A DNA stretch of 64,000 nt, taken from assembly GCA_910585015.1 (NCBI GenBank), contig CAJUCT010000005.1:79342-143341 (forward strand). Reading direction: 5' to 3'. The position numbers and the translations under genes are program-made. Below, piece by piece: positions 9,166-18,643 of this stretch; the stretch's first letter is position 1, and every line of letters begins with the position of its first letter. The DNA is from an uncultured Acetatifactor sp. Its GTDB lineage: Bacteria > Bacillota > Clostridia > Lachnospirales > Lachnospiraceae. The notes below the pieces were generated by a model. The model saw nothing but the letters and a program-made list of their open reading frames with translations. It was not told where the DNA came from and searched no databases.

Positions 9166-9582
9166 TTAGAAATATTCATCATTCAGATAGTCTTCATACT
9201 CGCTAAAGGCATCTTCCTCGTCATCGTCCAGCAAATACATCAGGCAGGATTCAATAATATGAACCCAGACCAGCAAATGCTCCGTTTGTTCTTCCGTCAA
9301 TAGATGATTGCTTCCCAACATTCCATCAGGGGACACCCACTCTCTTGTTAAATGTGTAATTGCTATGATGTCCGCTATAATTTCTTTTTCAACCGTCGCA
9401 GTTGTAAATTCATCTTTTAATGCCTTCAGGCATTCCATGACTTCGATAAAATTGTCTTTGCGAAGTTCACCGCAAAACGGTCTTAGACTTCCCAAGAAAC
9501 CATTTATCCATTTGGGGTTGTGGATATCACTGTTTCTTGATGAATGAAATGACAATAATTCTTTTGCCTCGGCTTTATCCAT
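9166..9582 (-). CDS. Unknown acidic protein next to AAA-ATPase-like gene
   Basis: This 138-residue soluble protein has a very acidic tail (LDDDEEDAFSEYEDYLND) and a helical middle. I do not recognise a domain. GGGAGAAAAAC precedes the ATG. Its start lies only 10 bases after the stop of the ATPase-like gene, so the two are probably cotranscribed. Small acidic proteins in accessory blocks are often immunity proteins or antitoxins, but nothing in this sequence proves that. Confidence 0.6.
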   Translation of the reverse strand: MDKAEAKELLSFHSSRNSDIHNPKWINGFLGSLRPFCGELRKDNFIEVMECLKALKDEFTTATVEKEIIADIIAITHLTREWVSPDGMLGSNHLLTEEQTEHLLVWVHIIESCLMYLLDDDEEDAFSEYEDYLNDEYF

Positions 9583-9592
9583 GTTTTTCTCC

Positions 9593-11167
9593 CTATAATC
9601 TCAACTTTTCAATCACACAGCTGTGGGGTTTATTTTTATTGTCCTTATCATAACTTATCCCCACTAACAGGATTTCTCCCGCATAGCCCTCCAGCGCCTG
9701 GGTGTATCCCCTGTCTTTGATCTGCTGCAGCGCGGTCTCGGCGGATTTGTTGACCTTCAATTCGATTATAAGCGCAGGCTTTCCTGTTTTGGGCAAAGGC
9801 AGAAACACTACATCCGCAAAACCCCTGCCTGTAGGCAGTTCCCGGATAATCTTATAGTCCTTTCTCGCACTGTAGTATGCCAGACCGATGGCACAGCCCA
9901 GGGAGTTTTCGTCATTGTAGGTCAAAATCGAGGCCACCTCTGTGTGGGCCTTATCCAGCCCCGCCGCAACGCTTTCCCCATCACAGCGCAGGGTATCCTC
10001 CAGCAGCTTTTCTGATGCCTGCAAGATGCGCATAACCTCTGACCATCCGCCCACGCTCATGGCATTTTCAAACTCTTCAATGATCTCTCTGTTGGGGATA
10101 AAGGCTTCTTTAGTTTCTGCGTCATATCCCAGATACCCCAGATGGATCAGCAGCGTCAGTACGTCATCCTTCGTCCTGAAGTTGTGCATATCGTTCTGAA
10201 AACTGGATGTGTTGACTTTTACTCGTTCCCCGCCCAGCATCTGTACAATGTCCACGCGCAGTCCGTCAAAATCCATATCCATATATATTTTCAGGGCATC
10301 ATAGGTCTCTGTCGAAGTCCAATAATTGGAAAATCTGTGACGATGCATGGCTTCTACCACGGATTTGGGATTATAAACATGTGGAAAATTGGTGAGCTGA
10401 TATCCGTCATACCAGCTGCCTGCCTCCTTGAAATCCATGTCATACTGTTCGCACAATGACTCTACTTCCGTCTCCGTAAAGCCTGTATACTCCTCAAAAA
10501 ATCCCTGGTCTATCATGGAAAATTCCCAGAACATATTCAGCGCCGAGTGCTGTCCGTATTTTTTTACAGGAAGAATGCCTGTCATGTAGGCGAGGGCCAC
10601 ATAGGGCTGATCCTTTAAGAGATTGCGCAGGAAATCAAGGTACTGTTTCTGTAAGTCCTCCGACTCCTGCCGCTCCCGCATCACGCAGTCCCACTCGTCG
10701 ATCAGGAACACGAATTTTTTTTCGGTTTTAGCATAAATTCTTCGAAGTGCATCTGCCAGTCCGATCTCTGTTTTTTTAATAAATGTTCCATATTCATCCA
10801 GAAGTTCTTCAAGGACCTCCTGTTCCAGATACTCCGCCACATCCTGTTTTTTGGCGCCGACCAAAAACTGCTGCATATTCAGGAAAATCACATCATACTG
10901 GTTCAGATGTTCCTCAAAAGTCGGATCATTTTCTATTTTCCGCCCCGCAAAGAGTTCTCTGGAATCACAGCCGCAGCTGTAGTAGGCAGCAAGCATTTTA
11001 AGCGCCATGGATTTGCCGAAACGCCGCGGTCTGCTGACACAGATGAATTTTTGTTCTGTGCCTAAATATTTGTTCGTGTATTTTATCAATCCTGTTTTAT
11101 CCACATATATCTCAGAGCGAACCGCATCTGTAAAACCTGCATTTTTTGGATTTAAATAGACTCCCAT
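9593..11167 (-). CDS. AAA-ATPase-like protein with C-terminal PD-(D/E)XK nuclease-like domain
   Basis: This 524-residue protein starts MGVYLNPKNAGF and has a P-loop region PRRFGKSMALKML near residue 50 and a Walker B-like FVFLIDEWD near residue 160. The C-terminal domain contains GFADVVFLP and IIELKVNKS, matching the D...ExK core of PD-(D/E)XK nucleases. This is the AAA_ATPase-like/DUF1703 architecture, abundant and multicopy in gut anaerobes and of unproven function. The start at 11167 has AGGAGGG five bases upstream. A 5'-deleted second copy lies immediately upstream (11342-12259), and an unknown gene follows 10 bases downstream. Confidence 0.85.
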   Translation of the reverse strand: MGVYLNPKNAGFTDAVRSEIYVDKTGLIKYTNKYLGTEQKFICVSRPRRFGKSMALKMLAAYYSCGCDSRELFAGRKIENDPTFEEHLNQYDVIFLNMQQFLVGAKKQDVAEYLEQEVLEELLDEYGTFIKKTEIGLADALRRIYAKTEKKFVFLIDEWDCVMRERQESEDLQKQYLDFLRNLLKDQPYVALAYMTGILPVKKYGQHSALNMFWEFSMIDQGFFEEYTGFTETEVESLCEQYDMDFKEAGSWYDGYQLTNFPHVYNPKSVVEAMHRHRFSNYWTSTETYDALKIYMDMDFDGLRVDIVQMLGGERVKVNTSSFQNDMHNFRTKDDVLTLLIHLGYLGYDAETKEAFIPNREIIEEFENAMSVGGWSEVMRILQASEKLLEDTLRCDGESVAAGLDKAHTEVASILTYNDENSLGCAIGLAYYSARKDYKIIRELPTGRGFADVVFLPLPKTGKPALIIELKVNKSAETALQQIKDRGYTQALEGYAGEILLVGISYDKDNKNKPHSCVIEKLRL

Positions 11168-11236
11168 GCCGTCCCTCCTCATTTTAGCTCATAATATACC
11201 CCTTTGAAAAAAACTGTATAAACTGGAATTTATCGT

Positions 11237-11293
11237 CTAATCCCCATACTCCATGTTGCGAATAGTTATTTGTCCGTTCGAAAAGTAAACCAT
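11237..11293 (-). pseudogene. N-terminal scrap of a GNAT acetyltransferase
   Basis: An 18-codon frame beginning MVYFSNGQITIRNMEYGD and ending in TAG is preceded by GGGAGGTACATTA. The sequence resembles the first beta strand of many GNAT proteins and nothing GNAT-like follows. It looks like the residue of a deleted gene between the two ATPase-like copies. The match is short, so this is tentative. Confidence 0.35.
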
Positions 11294-11341
11294 ATTAATG
11301 TACCTCCCAATTCAGATTTATCTGGCAATTCCATAGTACTA

Positions 11342-12259
11342 TTAATAATCTATGCCATACATCAACTTTTCGATCTCACAACTGTGCGGTTTGTTATTAT
11401 TATCCTTATCATAACTTATCCCCACTAACAGGATTTCTCCCGCATAGCCCTCCAGCGCCTGGGTGTATCCCCTGTCTTTGATCTGCTGCAGCGCGGTCTC
11501 GGCGGATTTGTTGACCTTCAATTCGATTATAAGCGCAGGCTTTCCTGTTTTGGGCAAAGGCAGAAACACTACATCCGCAAAACCCCTGCCTGTAGGCAGT
11601 TCCCGGATAATCTTATAGTCCTTTCTCGCACTGTAGTATGCCAGACCGATGGCACAGCCCAGGGAGTTTTCGTCATTGTAGGTCAAAATCGAGGCCACCT
11701 CTGTGTGGGCCTTATCCAGCCCCTCCGCAACGCTTTCCCCATCACAGCGCAGGGTATCCTCCAGAAGCTTTTCTGATGCTTTCAGGACACGCATGACCTC
11801 AGACCATCCGCCCACGCTCATGGCATTCTCAAATTCCCCGGCGATTTCCTTGTTGGGGATGAATGCTTCCTTTACCTCGGCGTCATATCCCAGATACCCC
11901 AGATGGATCAGCAGCGTCAGCACATCGTCCCTGATAGTGAAATTGCGCATATCGTTCTGAAAACTGAGGGTATTGACTCTGACACGCTGGCCGCCAAGCA
12001 TCCGCACGATGTCTGAGCGCAGTCCGTCATAATCCATATCCATGTAAATTTTCAACGCCTCATAGGTTTCGGTGGATGTCCAGAAATTGGAAAAATAACC
12101 GCTTTTCATGGCCGCCACCACCGACCTGGGGTTGTAAACATGCTTGAAATGCCTGAACCGATACCCGTCATACCAGCTGCTGGTCTCGGCAAAGTCCATG
12201 CCATACTCTTGGCATAACTCCCGCACTTCGTCTTCCGTGAAACCGGTGTATTCCTCCAA
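11342..12259 (-). pseudogene. 5'-deleted copy of the AAA-ATPase-like/PD-(D/E)XK gene
   Basis: The frame encodes about 305 residues that match the C-terminal 60 percent of the neighbouring intact protein. The whole ATPase domain, including the P-loop and Walker B, is missing. The only start available is TTG at 12259, and an in-frame TGA lies ten codons further upstream. The segment 11402-11722 is base-for-base identical to 9642-9962, then divergence rises sharply upstream of about 11775. The nuclease-like core (GFADVVFLP, IIELKV) is intact. A good promoter at 12322-12350 still points at it, so a truncated product could be made. Confidence 0.8.
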
Positions 12260-12321
12260 TACATTATCATTTACAAAACAACAAACTCACACAATGGCTG
12301 CCACAACTCTGTTTTCCATCC

Positions 12322-12350
12322 ATTATAGCTGATTTACCCCCTCTTTTCAA
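12322..12350 (-). promoter_or_regulatory. Predicted sigma-A promoter before the deleted ATPase copy
   Basis: On the minus strand TTGAAA (12345-12350) is followed by 17 bases and TATAAT (12322-12327), a near-consensus promoter. It reads into 12259-11342. The leader contains a ten-codon frame (MENRVVAAIV) but no intact gene start. Confidence 0.7.
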
Positions 12351-12391
12351 GGAAATACGATATCCCTTTCCGTCATTTCCCAGACAAATCT

Positions 12392-15300
12392 CTACACAAA
12401 ATCAAACAGACTGATCTGGTTGGACTCCGGCAGACTGCCCAGCAATCCCAAATCTGCCATCAGATCCACGATGGTCTTGGATACCTTGCACCGCTCCCGG
12501 AAATCATCCTTGGAAAGAAACGGCCCGTCCTTGGCAGCCTCCACTATGGCATCCGCCGCTTTTTCTCCCAGGCCGTCAATGCTGTTTAAGGAAGGCATCA
12601 GCTTGCCGTCCACGATCTGGAAAGAACGGGACTGGGCGCGGAAAATGTCGATGGGCACAAACTCAAAGCCCCTGGCGTACATCTCCTGCACTATCTTCAT
12701 ATCCCCGTAGGCCAGCTCCTCCTTGTTGGACAGGGAATCCGAACGCCTCTGATAATCCGCCATAATGTTCTCCAGATGCTTCTGCCCCTGACACATAAGT
12801 TCATAGGAAAAGGCCTTGGCCCGGATGCTGAAAAACGCCGCATAGTAAGCCAGAGGATAATTGATCTTGCAGTAGGCGATTCTCCAGGCCATCATCACAT
12901 AGGCAGCCGCATGGGCCTTGGGAAACATGTATTTGATTTTCTTGCAGGACCAGATGTACCAATCCGGCACATCCTTCCCTTTCATGGCCTCGATCCAGTC
13001 ATCCTTCAGCCCCTTGCCCTTACGCACACTCTCCATGATGGTGAAGGACAGAGAACTCTCCACTCCCTGATTAATCAGATAGATCATAATATCATCACGA
13101 CAGCAGATGGCGGTGGAAATGGTGGCCTTGCCCTCCAGAATCAATGTCTGGGCATTGCCCAGCCACACGTCGGTGCCGTGGCCCAGACCGGAGATCCGGA
13201 TCAGGTCGGAAAGCTGCTGAGGCTTGGTGTCCAGCAGCATCTGAATCACGAAATCCGTGCCAAACTCCGGGATGCCCAGGGAACCCACCGGACAGCCGCT
13301 GATCTGCTCCGGCGTAATGCCCAGAGCGTCGGGCTTCTGGAACAGGCTCATAACTCCCTTGTCGTCCAGCGGGATCTTGGTGGGGTCAATCCCCGTCAAG
13401 TCCTGCAGCATACGGATCATGGTGGGATCATCGTGTCCCAGAATATCCAGCTTCAGCAGGTTGTGGTCGATGGAGTGATAGTCAAAATGAGTAGTAATGA
13501 TATCCGTGGTCATATCGTTGGCGGGATGCTGCACCGGGGTAAAGGAGTTGATATCCTGGCCCATGGGCAGCACAATGATGCCGCCGGGGTGCTGGCCCGT
13601 GCTTCTGCGGATACCGGTACATCCCACAGTGATCCGGTTGATTTCACAGGTACGCTTGTGCTTACCTCTCTCCTCAAAATAATTCTTCACATAGCCAAAG
13701 GCCGTCTTGTCCGCCAGAGTGCCGATGGTCCCCGCCCGGTAGGTCTGACCTGCGCCGAAGATTACTTCCGTGTACTTGTGGGCCTTAGACTGATACTCCC
13801 CCGAGAAATTCAGGTCAATATCCGGCTCCTTGTCCCCCTTGAAGCCCAGGAAGGTCTCAAAGGGAATGTCAAAACCGTCCTTGATCAGCGGCTCCCCGCA
13901 CACCGGGCAAATCTTATCCGGCATATCGCACCCTGCGTTGCCCGCAAAGGCTTTCACCTCCGGGGAATCAAAATCGTAGTAAAAACATTTGCTGCAGCGA
14001 TAGTGGGCACTGAGGGAATTTACCTCCGTGATACCCGCCATAAACGCCACCAGAGAGGAACCCACCGATCCACGGGACCCCACCAGATAACCGTCCTCCA
14101 CAGACTTCCACACCAGCTTCTGGGCTATGATGTACATCACCGCAAAACCGTTGGTGATAATGGAGTGCAGTTCCTTTTCCAGGCGTTCCTCCACGATCTT
14201 AGGCAAATCTTCCCCATACAGTTCATGGGCCTTGTCATAGCAGATCTTGGTCAAGGTTTTGTCGGAATCCGGGATCACCGGAGGACATTTATCCGGCCTT
14301 ACCGGGGCGATGGTCTCCACCATATCCGCAATCCTGTTGGTGTTGGTGATGACGATCTCCCTGGCCTTGTCCGGTCCCAGATAGGCAAATTCTTCCAACA
14401 TCTCCTCGGTGGTATGCAGGTACAGAGGAGCCTGTTCGTCCGCATCCTCAAAGCCCTTGCCCGCCATAATAATCCGGCGGTACACTTCGTCCTCCGGATC
14501 CAGGAAATGCACATCGCAGGTGGCCACCACCGGCTTGTGCAGCTGCTCACCCAGCTTGACAATGCGGCGGTTAATATTGCGGATATCCTCCACGGACTGG
14601 ATCTCCGGGTGTTTGTCGGACAAAATCATAAAACGGTTGTTGCCCTCGGGCTGGATCTCCAGATAATCATAGAAGTTAGCCAGCCGGGCAATTTCCGCGT
14701 CCGCCTTGCCCTCCAGCAGGGCCCGGTACAGTTCTCCCGCTTCACAGGCGCTTCCCAGGATCAGCCCTTCCCTGTACTTCAGGATCAGGCTCTTGGGAAT
14801 CCGGGGACGCTTGCTGTAATAGGTGGTGTGGGACTCGGAGATCAGCCGGTACATGTTGATCCGCCCCAGGTCGTTTTTAGCCAGAATAATGGCATGGTAA
14901 GTGGGCAGACGCTTGATGATATCCGGGCTGGAAGCCCCCATGGCGTTAACCTGTCTTAAGTTCTCCGCCCCGTTTTCCCGGAGCCGGGGAATGAATTTCA
15001 CAAAGATATGTGCCGTGGCCTCCGCGTCATCCACTGCCCGATGATGATTCTCCAGAGAGACACCCATAGTCTTGGCCACCGCGTCCAGGGTGTGCTTGGC
15101 CTGGTTTGGCAGCAGAATGCGGGCAATCCCCACGGTATCCACATAAGTAAACTGATCCGGATACCCCAGTCTCCTGCAATTTTCCATGATAAAACTCATG
15201 TCAAAGCCGGCATTGTGGGCCACCAGCACACAATCTTTACAGAAATCCAGAAATTGGGGCAGCACTTTATCGATCATGGGTGCCTCCATGACCATACTGT

Positions 15301-17095
15301 CATTAATCCCTGTAAGTTTCTCTATCTCAAAAGGGATGGGCACATCCGGGTTCACAAAACTGGAAAACCGCTCCCTGATCTCCCCATGTTGCACCTTCAC
15401 CGCGCCGATCTCAATGATCCTGTTGTTCACCGGAGAAAAGCCCGTGGTCTCGATGTCAAACACCACAAAGTCCGCATCCAGGTCCTGGCCCGCGTCTCCG
15501 GTGACAATCTCTTTCAGATCGTCCACCAGATAAGCCTCCACACCGTAGATAATCTTAAAGAAATCCTGCTTGTCAGGGTTTTCCTCCCCCGCCTCCTTGC
15601 GCTTGCCTTTCTCCGCTTTCCACAAGTCGTCCCACACATGGTTTGCGTCGGTAAAACCCTGTACCACTCCGTGGTCTGTGATGGCGATGGCCCTATGTCC
15701 CCACTTGTAAGCCCGCTTTACAATATCCTTGGCCTCGGATACCCCGTCCATATCACTCATCTTCGTGTGGCAGTGCAGTTCCACCCGTTTGTGGGGGGCA
15801 GTGTCCGACCTGCTGGTGGTGAAATCCGCAATCTTCTTGATGCCAGTCAGGGAGCCGATGGTAAGTTCATGGTCAAATTTATCCATCATGCTGATGCCCT
15901 TTATTTTTACAAAGGCTCCCGCCTTGACCCCCTCCAGAATCTCCTTCACCTGGTCGTTACGGGCAAACATTTTCACGGTCATGGTGTCGGAAAAATCCGT
16001 CACATCAAATATAATAATGGTTTTCTCGTTCTTGATCTCCCTCTTGTCCACCGTCAGGATCTTGCCGCGGATCACTACTTCGCCGATTTCACCGATGATG
16101 TCCTCGATCCGCATGGCTTCCTCCTCAAAGTCGCGGCCATAAATCACATCCGGGTTGTCGGAGCGCTTCACACTGCCGCCGAAAGCGCCGCCGCGGTTAT
16201 ATTCGCCCTTTTTGTAGCCGCCTCTGGGATAATCTCCCTTCATGCCGTAACCGCCCTTGCCTCCCCGGGATGCGCCGCTTTGACCTCTCTGGCCTGCCCC
16301 GGCCGTAGTCATGCCCGCTCTGTCGGCCGGGCGGCCTGTTCCTGCCGCCTGGCCACCTGTCGAAGCTGCCGCGCCGCCATTTCCGCCGGCCTGATCCGTT
16401 CCAATCTTTTCGCCGCCATGACCCGCTGACGCGCCGGAGGAGTCTGCCACATCCAGCGTGGGCGGCACCTCTGTCTGCAGAAAGGTCCCCTGGGAATCCC
16501 CTTGCCCGGCCCCCCGTCCGGCGCGTCGGGAGATCTCCGCCACCTGGAGCCGGATCTTCTGTTCGTCATCCTCGGCATACTTGCCGGACTGTGCCTCCCG
16601 GTACTCCACCCGCAGGGCCAGGTCAAAGCCGCAGCGTTCCACCAGAATTTTCTGAAGCACCTGCGTAAACTCCTCCTCCCGACTATGGGCCAACACGCTG
16701 TCCTCCAGGGTCAGGGTCATCTGCCGTGCATCGGGGTAGGAAAACTCCGCCGTCTTAAAGCTGTTGTAATCAATATGATTATACTCCCGCAATTCCTCCA
16801 GGATGCTTTCACGGTATACATCCATCAGCTTCTCCGGGGTATACTGGGAAGAAAGTTCGAACTTCTCATAGATCTTTATAACCATGTTGGCGTTAGGAAA
16901 AAGCTGCCTCTTGATCTCCCTCTCCGCAGCCCAGATATCTTCTTTCATGATCAGGCGGCTGCTCTGCAGATAAATACGCAGGAAATCCTTGCGCTTGGTG
17001 GCGGATATCTTCTCCACGTTGGTCTGCTCCAAAATATCGTGTACCCTGCCATTTAATTGTAATGTGGGAAATACCTCAAAAAAGGGTTTCGCCAT
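12392..17095 (-). CDS. polC: DNA polymerase III alpha subunit, PolC type
   Basis: This 1567-residue replicase combines polymerase and proofreading activities. The order is an N-terminal domain, a Gly/Ala-rich low-complexity insert (about residues 198-312), an OB domain, a PHP domain beginning VELHCHTKMSDMDG (near 440), and a DEDD exonuclease with FDIETTG (near 543) inserted in the PHP domain. The PolC zinc finger CSKC...CPVCG follows (near 1032-1065), then the catalytic acids in PDIDLNFSGEYQ (near 1090). Bacillus PolC is about 1440 residues; the difference is largely the glycine-rich insert. PolC marks low-GC Gram-positives. ispG lies just upstream on the same strand. Confidence 0.97.
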   Translation of the reverse strand: MAKPFFEVFPTLQLNGRVHDILEQTNVEKISATKRKDFLRIYLQSSRLIMKEDIWAAEREIKRQLFPNANMVIKIYEKFELSSQYTPEKLMDVYRESILEELREYNHIDYNSFKTAEFSYPDARQMTLTLEDSVLAHSREEEFTQVLQKILVERCGFDLALRVEYREAQSGKYAEDDEQKIRLQVAEISRRAGRGAGQGDSQGTFLQTEVPPTLDVADSSGASAGHGGEKIGTDQAGGNGGAAASTGGQAAGTGRPADRAGMTTAGAGQRGQSGASRGGKGGYGMKGDYPRGGYKKGEYNRGGAFGGSVKRSDNPDVIYGRDFEEEAMRIEDIIGEIGEVVIRGKILTVDKREIKNEKTIIIFDVTDFSDTMTVKMFARNDQVKEILEGVKAGAFVKIKGISMMDKFDHELTIGSLTGIKKIADFTTSRSDTAPHKRVELHCHTKMSDMDGVSEAKDIVKRAYKWGHRAIAITDHGVVQGFTDANHVWDDLWKAEKGKRKEAGEENPDKQDFFKIIYGVEAYLVDDLKEIVTGDAGQDLDADFVVFDIETTGFSPVNNRIIEIGAVKVQHGEIRERFSSFVNPDVPIPFEIEKLTGINDSMVMEAPMIDKVLPQFLDFCKDCVLVAHNAGFDMSFIMENCRRLGYPDQFTYVDTVGIARILLPNQAKHTLDAVAKTMGVSLENHHRAVDDAEATAHIFVKFIPRLRENGAENLRQVNAMGASSPDIIKRLPTYHAIILAKNDLGRINMYRLISESHTTYYSKRPRIPKSLILKYREGLILGSACEAGELYRALLEGKADAEIARLANFYDYLEIQPEGNNRFMILSDKHPEIQSVEDIRNINRRIVKLGEQLHKPVVATCDVHFLDPEDEVYRRIIMAGKGFEDADEQAPLYLHTTEEMLEEFAYLGPDKAREIVITNTNRIADMVETIAPVRPDKCPPVIPDSDKTLTKICYDKAHELYGEDLPKIVEERLEKELHSIITNGFAVMYIIAQKLVWKSVEDGYLVGSRGSVGSSLVAFMAGITEVNSLSAHYRCSKCFYYDFDSPEVKAFAGNAGCDMPDKICPVCGEPLIKDGFDIPFETFLGFKGDKEPDIDLNFSGEYQSKAHKYTEVIFGAGQTYRAGTIGTLADKTAFGYVKNYFEERGKHKRTCEINRITVGCTGIRRSTGQHPGGIIVLPMGQDINSFTPVQHPANDMTTDIITTHFDYHSIDHNLLKLDILGHDDPTMIRMLQDLTGIDPTKIPLDDKGVMSLFQKPDALGITPEQISGCPVGSLGIPEFGTDFVIQMLLDTKPQQLSDLIRISGLGHGTDVWLGNAQTLILEGKATISTAICCRDDIMIYLINQGVESSLSFTIMESVRKGKGLKDDWIEAMKGKDVPDWYIWSCKKIKYMFPKAHAAAYVMMAWRIAYCKINYPLAYYAAFFSIRAKAFSYELMCQGQKHLENIMADYQRRSDSLSNKEELAYGDMKIVQEMYARGFEFVPIDIFRAQSRSFQIVDGKLMPSLNSIDGLGEKAADAIVEAAKDGPFLSKDDFRERCKVSKTIVDLMADLGLLGSLPESNQISLFDFV

Positions 17096-17146
17096 TATTA
17101 TACCCCCCTGCCCGCCGCAGGATTTTCCTGCGATTACATAGTTCTT

Positions 17147-18229
17147 TTATTGATTCCAATTATCCAACTCTTCTTTCAAAGCCGCCAGTAACTCTCCCTC
17201 CGGCATCTTGCGCACGATCTCGCCTTTTTTGATCAGCAGTCCCTCGCCGTCGCCTCCAGCGATGCCGATGTCCGCCTCTTTGGCTTCTCCCGGGCCGTTT
17301 ACCGCGCAGCCCATGACCGCCACCTTGATGTCCAACGGATAATCCTCCACCAACTTTTCCACCTGAGTTGCCAGACCGATCAAGTCAATCTTGGTTCTGC
17401 CGCAGGTAGGGCAGGACACCACCTCGATTCCTCCCTGCCGCAGTCCCAGTGTGCGCAGAATCAACTTTGCCGACTTGACTTCCTCCACCGGATCCCCCGT
17501 CAGGGACACCCGGATAGTATCGCCGATACCCTGGTGCAGAATGATACCCAGGCCGATTGCCGACTTGATGTTACCGCTCTGTACCGTGCCGGACTCCGTG
17601 ATACCCACATGCAGGGGATATCGGGTCTGGGCCGCCAATATTTCATGGGCCCTGACACACATCAGCACATCCGAGGACTTGATGCTGATCACCAGGTTGT
17701 CATAGCCCAACTCCTCAATGATATGTACCTTTTCCAGAGCGCTCTCCACAATGCCCTCCGCCGTCACACCGCCGTATTTTTCCAGCAGGGCTTTCTCCAG
17801 GGAACCGCTGTTCACACCCACCCGGATAGGAATATTTCTCTCCCTGGCCACATCCACCACAGCCTTTACCTTGTCTGTGGAACCGATATTGCCGGGGTTG
17901 ATACGGATCTTATCCGCGCCGTTTTCCATGGCCGCAATAGCCATCTTATAGTCAAAATGAATATCCGCCACCAGGGGAATATGAATCTGTTTTTTGATCT
18001 CACCGATGGCCCTGGCTGCCTCCAAAGTGGGCACGGTGCTGCGGATAATCTCGCATCCCGCCTGCTCCAGCCGGAGTATCTGGGCCACCGTAGCCGCCAC
18101 ATCCTCCGTCCGGGTGTTGGTCATGGATTGGATGGCGATGGGAGCGCCGCCGCCGATTTGTACCTGACCGATCTGTACAACTTTGGTGTGCTGCCTGACA
18201 CACTCCTTTTGTATATGTTCTCTCTGCAT
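17147..18229 (-). CDS. ispG: 4-hydroxy-3-methylbut-2-enyl diphosphate synthase
   Basis: IspG (GcpE) reduces methylerythritol cyclodiphosphate to HMBPP in the MEP isoprenoid pathway, using a 4Fe-4S cluster. The 360-residue protein has the family start IQSMTNTRTEDV, the barrel motif VADIHFDYKMA, RINPGNIG, and the cluster cysteines in SCPTCGRTKIDL and MGCAVNGPGEA near the C terminus. The ATG at 18229 has GGGAGG upstream; a frame extended nine codons is less likely. polC follows with about 50 bases between. The leader carries a strong hairpin (18261-18292). Confidence 0.95.
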   Translation of the reverse strand: MQREHIQKECVRQHTKVVQIGQVQIGGGAPIAIQSMTNTRTEDVAATVAQILRLEQAGCEIIRSTVPTLEAARAIGEIKKQIHIPLVADIHFDYKMAIAAMENGADKIRINPGNIGSTDKVKAVVDVARERNIPIRVGVNSGSLEKALLEKYGGVTAEGIVESALEKVHIIEELGYDNLVISIKSSDVLMCVRAHEILAAQTRYPLHVGITESGTVQSGNIKSAIGLGIILHQGIGDTIRVSLTGDPVEEVKSAKLILRTLGLRQGGIEVVSCPTCGRTKIDLIGLATQVEKLVEDYPLDIKVAVMGCAVNGPGEAKEADIGIAGGDGEGLLIKKGEIVRKMPEGELLAALKEELDNWNQ

Positions 18230-18260
18230 GGAAAACCTCCCGAATCTGCGTTCCACATAA

Positions 18261-18292
18261 AAGAAGCATCTGCCCTTTGAGGCAAATGCTTC
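18261..18292 (-). terminator. Terminator-like hairpin in front of ispG
   Basis: On the minus strand GAAGCATTTGCC-TCAAA-GGGCAGATGCTTC is followed by TTTT. It can end transcription coming from the flavodoxin gene. It also lies downstream of a possible ispG promoter (18314-18319), so it could act as an attenuator. Confidence 0.55.
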
Positions 18293-18313
18293 ATCTTGTT
18301 TGCCTATTTAGTT

Positions 18314-18319
18314 ATCATA
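18314..18319 (-). promoter_or_regulatory. Possible extended -10 promoter for ispG
   Basis: TGTGGTATGAT on the minus strand gives a TATGAT box with an upstream TG-rich extension. No convincing -35 is visible. If used, the transcript would begin before the hairpin at 18261-18292. Confidence 0.3.
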
Positions 18320-18428
18320 CCACATTTTGGGGGTGTTGGCTAGATACAACCGCCGCGTTATTTCGAGAAAGCCGCGTCGTTTTTGATTCGGTTTTCTGCG
18401 TATTCTTATTGAACGTCAATATTTCCTC

Positions 18429-18643
18429 TTATATATGCTGCACCGCTTCTCTCAACACTTCAATCTTGCAGGTATGTTCTTTCGTCCTCCTGTCATAGGC
18501 AATCCCTACGCCAAGTATCCGCCCTGTATATCTTGAAGTTTCGCCAAGCCTGCCCTGACTGCGGCAACATTGTGGTTGACATAATAGTATATCTCATCGT
18601 ATGGACCAGAACTTGTCCAATAATTGCAATGCCAACAAGTCAT
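18429..18643 (-). pseudogene. Frameshifted small gene coupled to the flavodoxin gene
   Basis: An ATG at 18643 overlaps the flavodoxin stop (ATGA) and gives MTCWHCNYWTSSGPYDEIY and onwards for 45 codons to a TAG at 18506. Near codon 41 the reading continues sensibly in another frame as RILGVGIAYDRRTKEH...LREAVQHI, ending at 18429. Together this would be a protein of about 70 residues with one frameshift. I do not recognise the family. It could be a real mutation, a sequencing error or a recoded gene. The region between it and ispG otherwise holds only the leader elements listed. Confidence 0.4.

Noticed and set aside
12776..14959. A 727-codon open frame on the plus strand
   Set aside because: It lies wholly antisense to polC, whose motifs are intact. 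The frame is a product of codon bias in the real gene.
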